64,000 nucleotides of DNA, from NCBI RefSeq assembly GCF_000165425.1, contig NW_001799003.1, forward strand, positions 1-64,000, in the 5' to 3' direction. The notes under the pieces were generated by a model. That model was not told the origin of the DNA, searched no databases, and worked only from the letters and a program-made list of their open reading frames with translations. The position numbers and the translations under genes were made by a program. Of this stretch, positions 63,539-64,000 are shown piece after piece. This DNA comes from Paramecium tetraurelia (Eukaryota; Ciliophora; Oligohymenophorea; Peniculida; Parameciidae). Each line of letters opens with the position of its first letter. Position 1 is the first letter of the stretch.

Positions 63539-64000
63539 AAACCTACTCACTCAAAAAAGAGTGATTGGATCTCTTGATTACTATTTATATCTTTATTTAT
63601 ATGTAAAACAAACAATATTTCGATCAAATTTGATTCAAGTTAAATCTTTTAGAGGATCTATTAGAACTACATATTTATTTAGATATTTTTTAAATTCTTT
63701 CATTTATACTTAAATAAAATATGAAAACTTTATAGATAGTTAAAATTTATAGAAAAAACAGATATCTTTTTGAATAAAGTTGTTGTAATGAGTTTAATGA
63801 TGCCTTTGAACACAAGGTAGATTTAAAAGATATGTAATAAAAGGTATTAAATCAATTATTTTTTGTATTTATTTATTAATGGGTAAATCCAATCTAATTG
63901 ATATGTGTTAATTAAAATTGCATGAAGTGCAAAAAATAAAAATCAATGATTTGAATTAAATATTTGCAAATACAATATATAAATGTTCAATTGACATATA
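63539..64000. other. Right edge, no gene seen
   Basis: AT-rich sequence after the small ORF. Short open pieces only; a gene could begin outside the window. Confidence 0.5.

Noticed and set aside
1..64000. tRNA, rRNA, CRISPR, transposon or integrase genes
   Set aside because: Reading both strands I saw no tRNA-like clover sequence, no rRNA, no spaced direct repeats beyond the telomere and TPR array, and no transposase motifs. A covariance-model search was not possible.

Overview
The window is the left end of a ciliate macronuclear chromosome, almost certainly Paramecium (aurelia-type). Three things show this: a mixed C4A2/C3A3 telomeric tract at the left edge; reading frames that stay open only when TAA and TAG are read as glutamine, with TGA as the sole stop (translation table 6); and about 70 introns of roughly 16-34 nt, mostly starting GTA and ending TAG or AAG. 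Standard-code ORFs are therefore mostly misleading. The models below were built by reading table 6 and splicing tiny introns; for nearly every one, total length minus introns is an exact multiple of three. The sequence is a draft: it has one N gap and at least three single-base frame breaks in otherwise good genes.

Left subtelomeric part (1-23 kb): the telomere is followed by 1.8 kb without genes, then a huge intronless NACHT-WD40 gene (3,485 codons). Next come a broken WD40 pseudogene, low-complexity remnants and a TPR gene whose repeats each carry a tiny intron at the same place. About 3 kb of decayed sequence follows, containing a broken unidentified gene and the N gap. Large repeat proteins, pseudogenes and long empty stretches set this part apart from the rest.

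Transition (23-30 kb): an unknown small gene, a tetraspanin-like gene, an Mpv17/PMP22 gene and a B-box/WD40 gene, separated by gaps of about 0.3 to 1.4 kb.

Gene-dense housekeeping part (30.6-43 kb): Lon-type AAA+ protein (protease dyad apparently lost), RBR ubiquitin ligase, coiled-coil protein, ADF/cofilin, HGD pseudokinase, unknown protein, SCP2 with a peroxisomal tail, an adaptin-binding p34-like protein, TIM44 and a Myb-type DNA-binding protein. Spacing is often 20-60 bp.

Right part (44-64 kb): two tandem CBM20 starch-binding-domain genes, a 1,070-aa FtsX-type permease, a CWC16/Yju2 splicing factor, an unknown protein, a RING protein, Sm protein E, a three-DM10 EFHC/Rib72 axonemal protein, a protein kinase with a long C-terminal region, a USP deubiquitinase and a 60-aa protein. 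No tRNA, rRNA, CRISPR or transposon was recognised.

The genes do not form one pathway. Themes include mitochondrial/peroxisomal biology (Lon, TIM44, Mpv17, SCP2), ubiquitin (RBR, RING, USP), splicing (Yju2, SmE) and cytoskeleton/cilia (cofilin, EFHC). The most unusual items are the subtelomeric NACHT-WD40 giant, the TPR exon-intron array, the Lon-like protein with Cys/Arg in place of Ser/Lys, and the FtsX permease.
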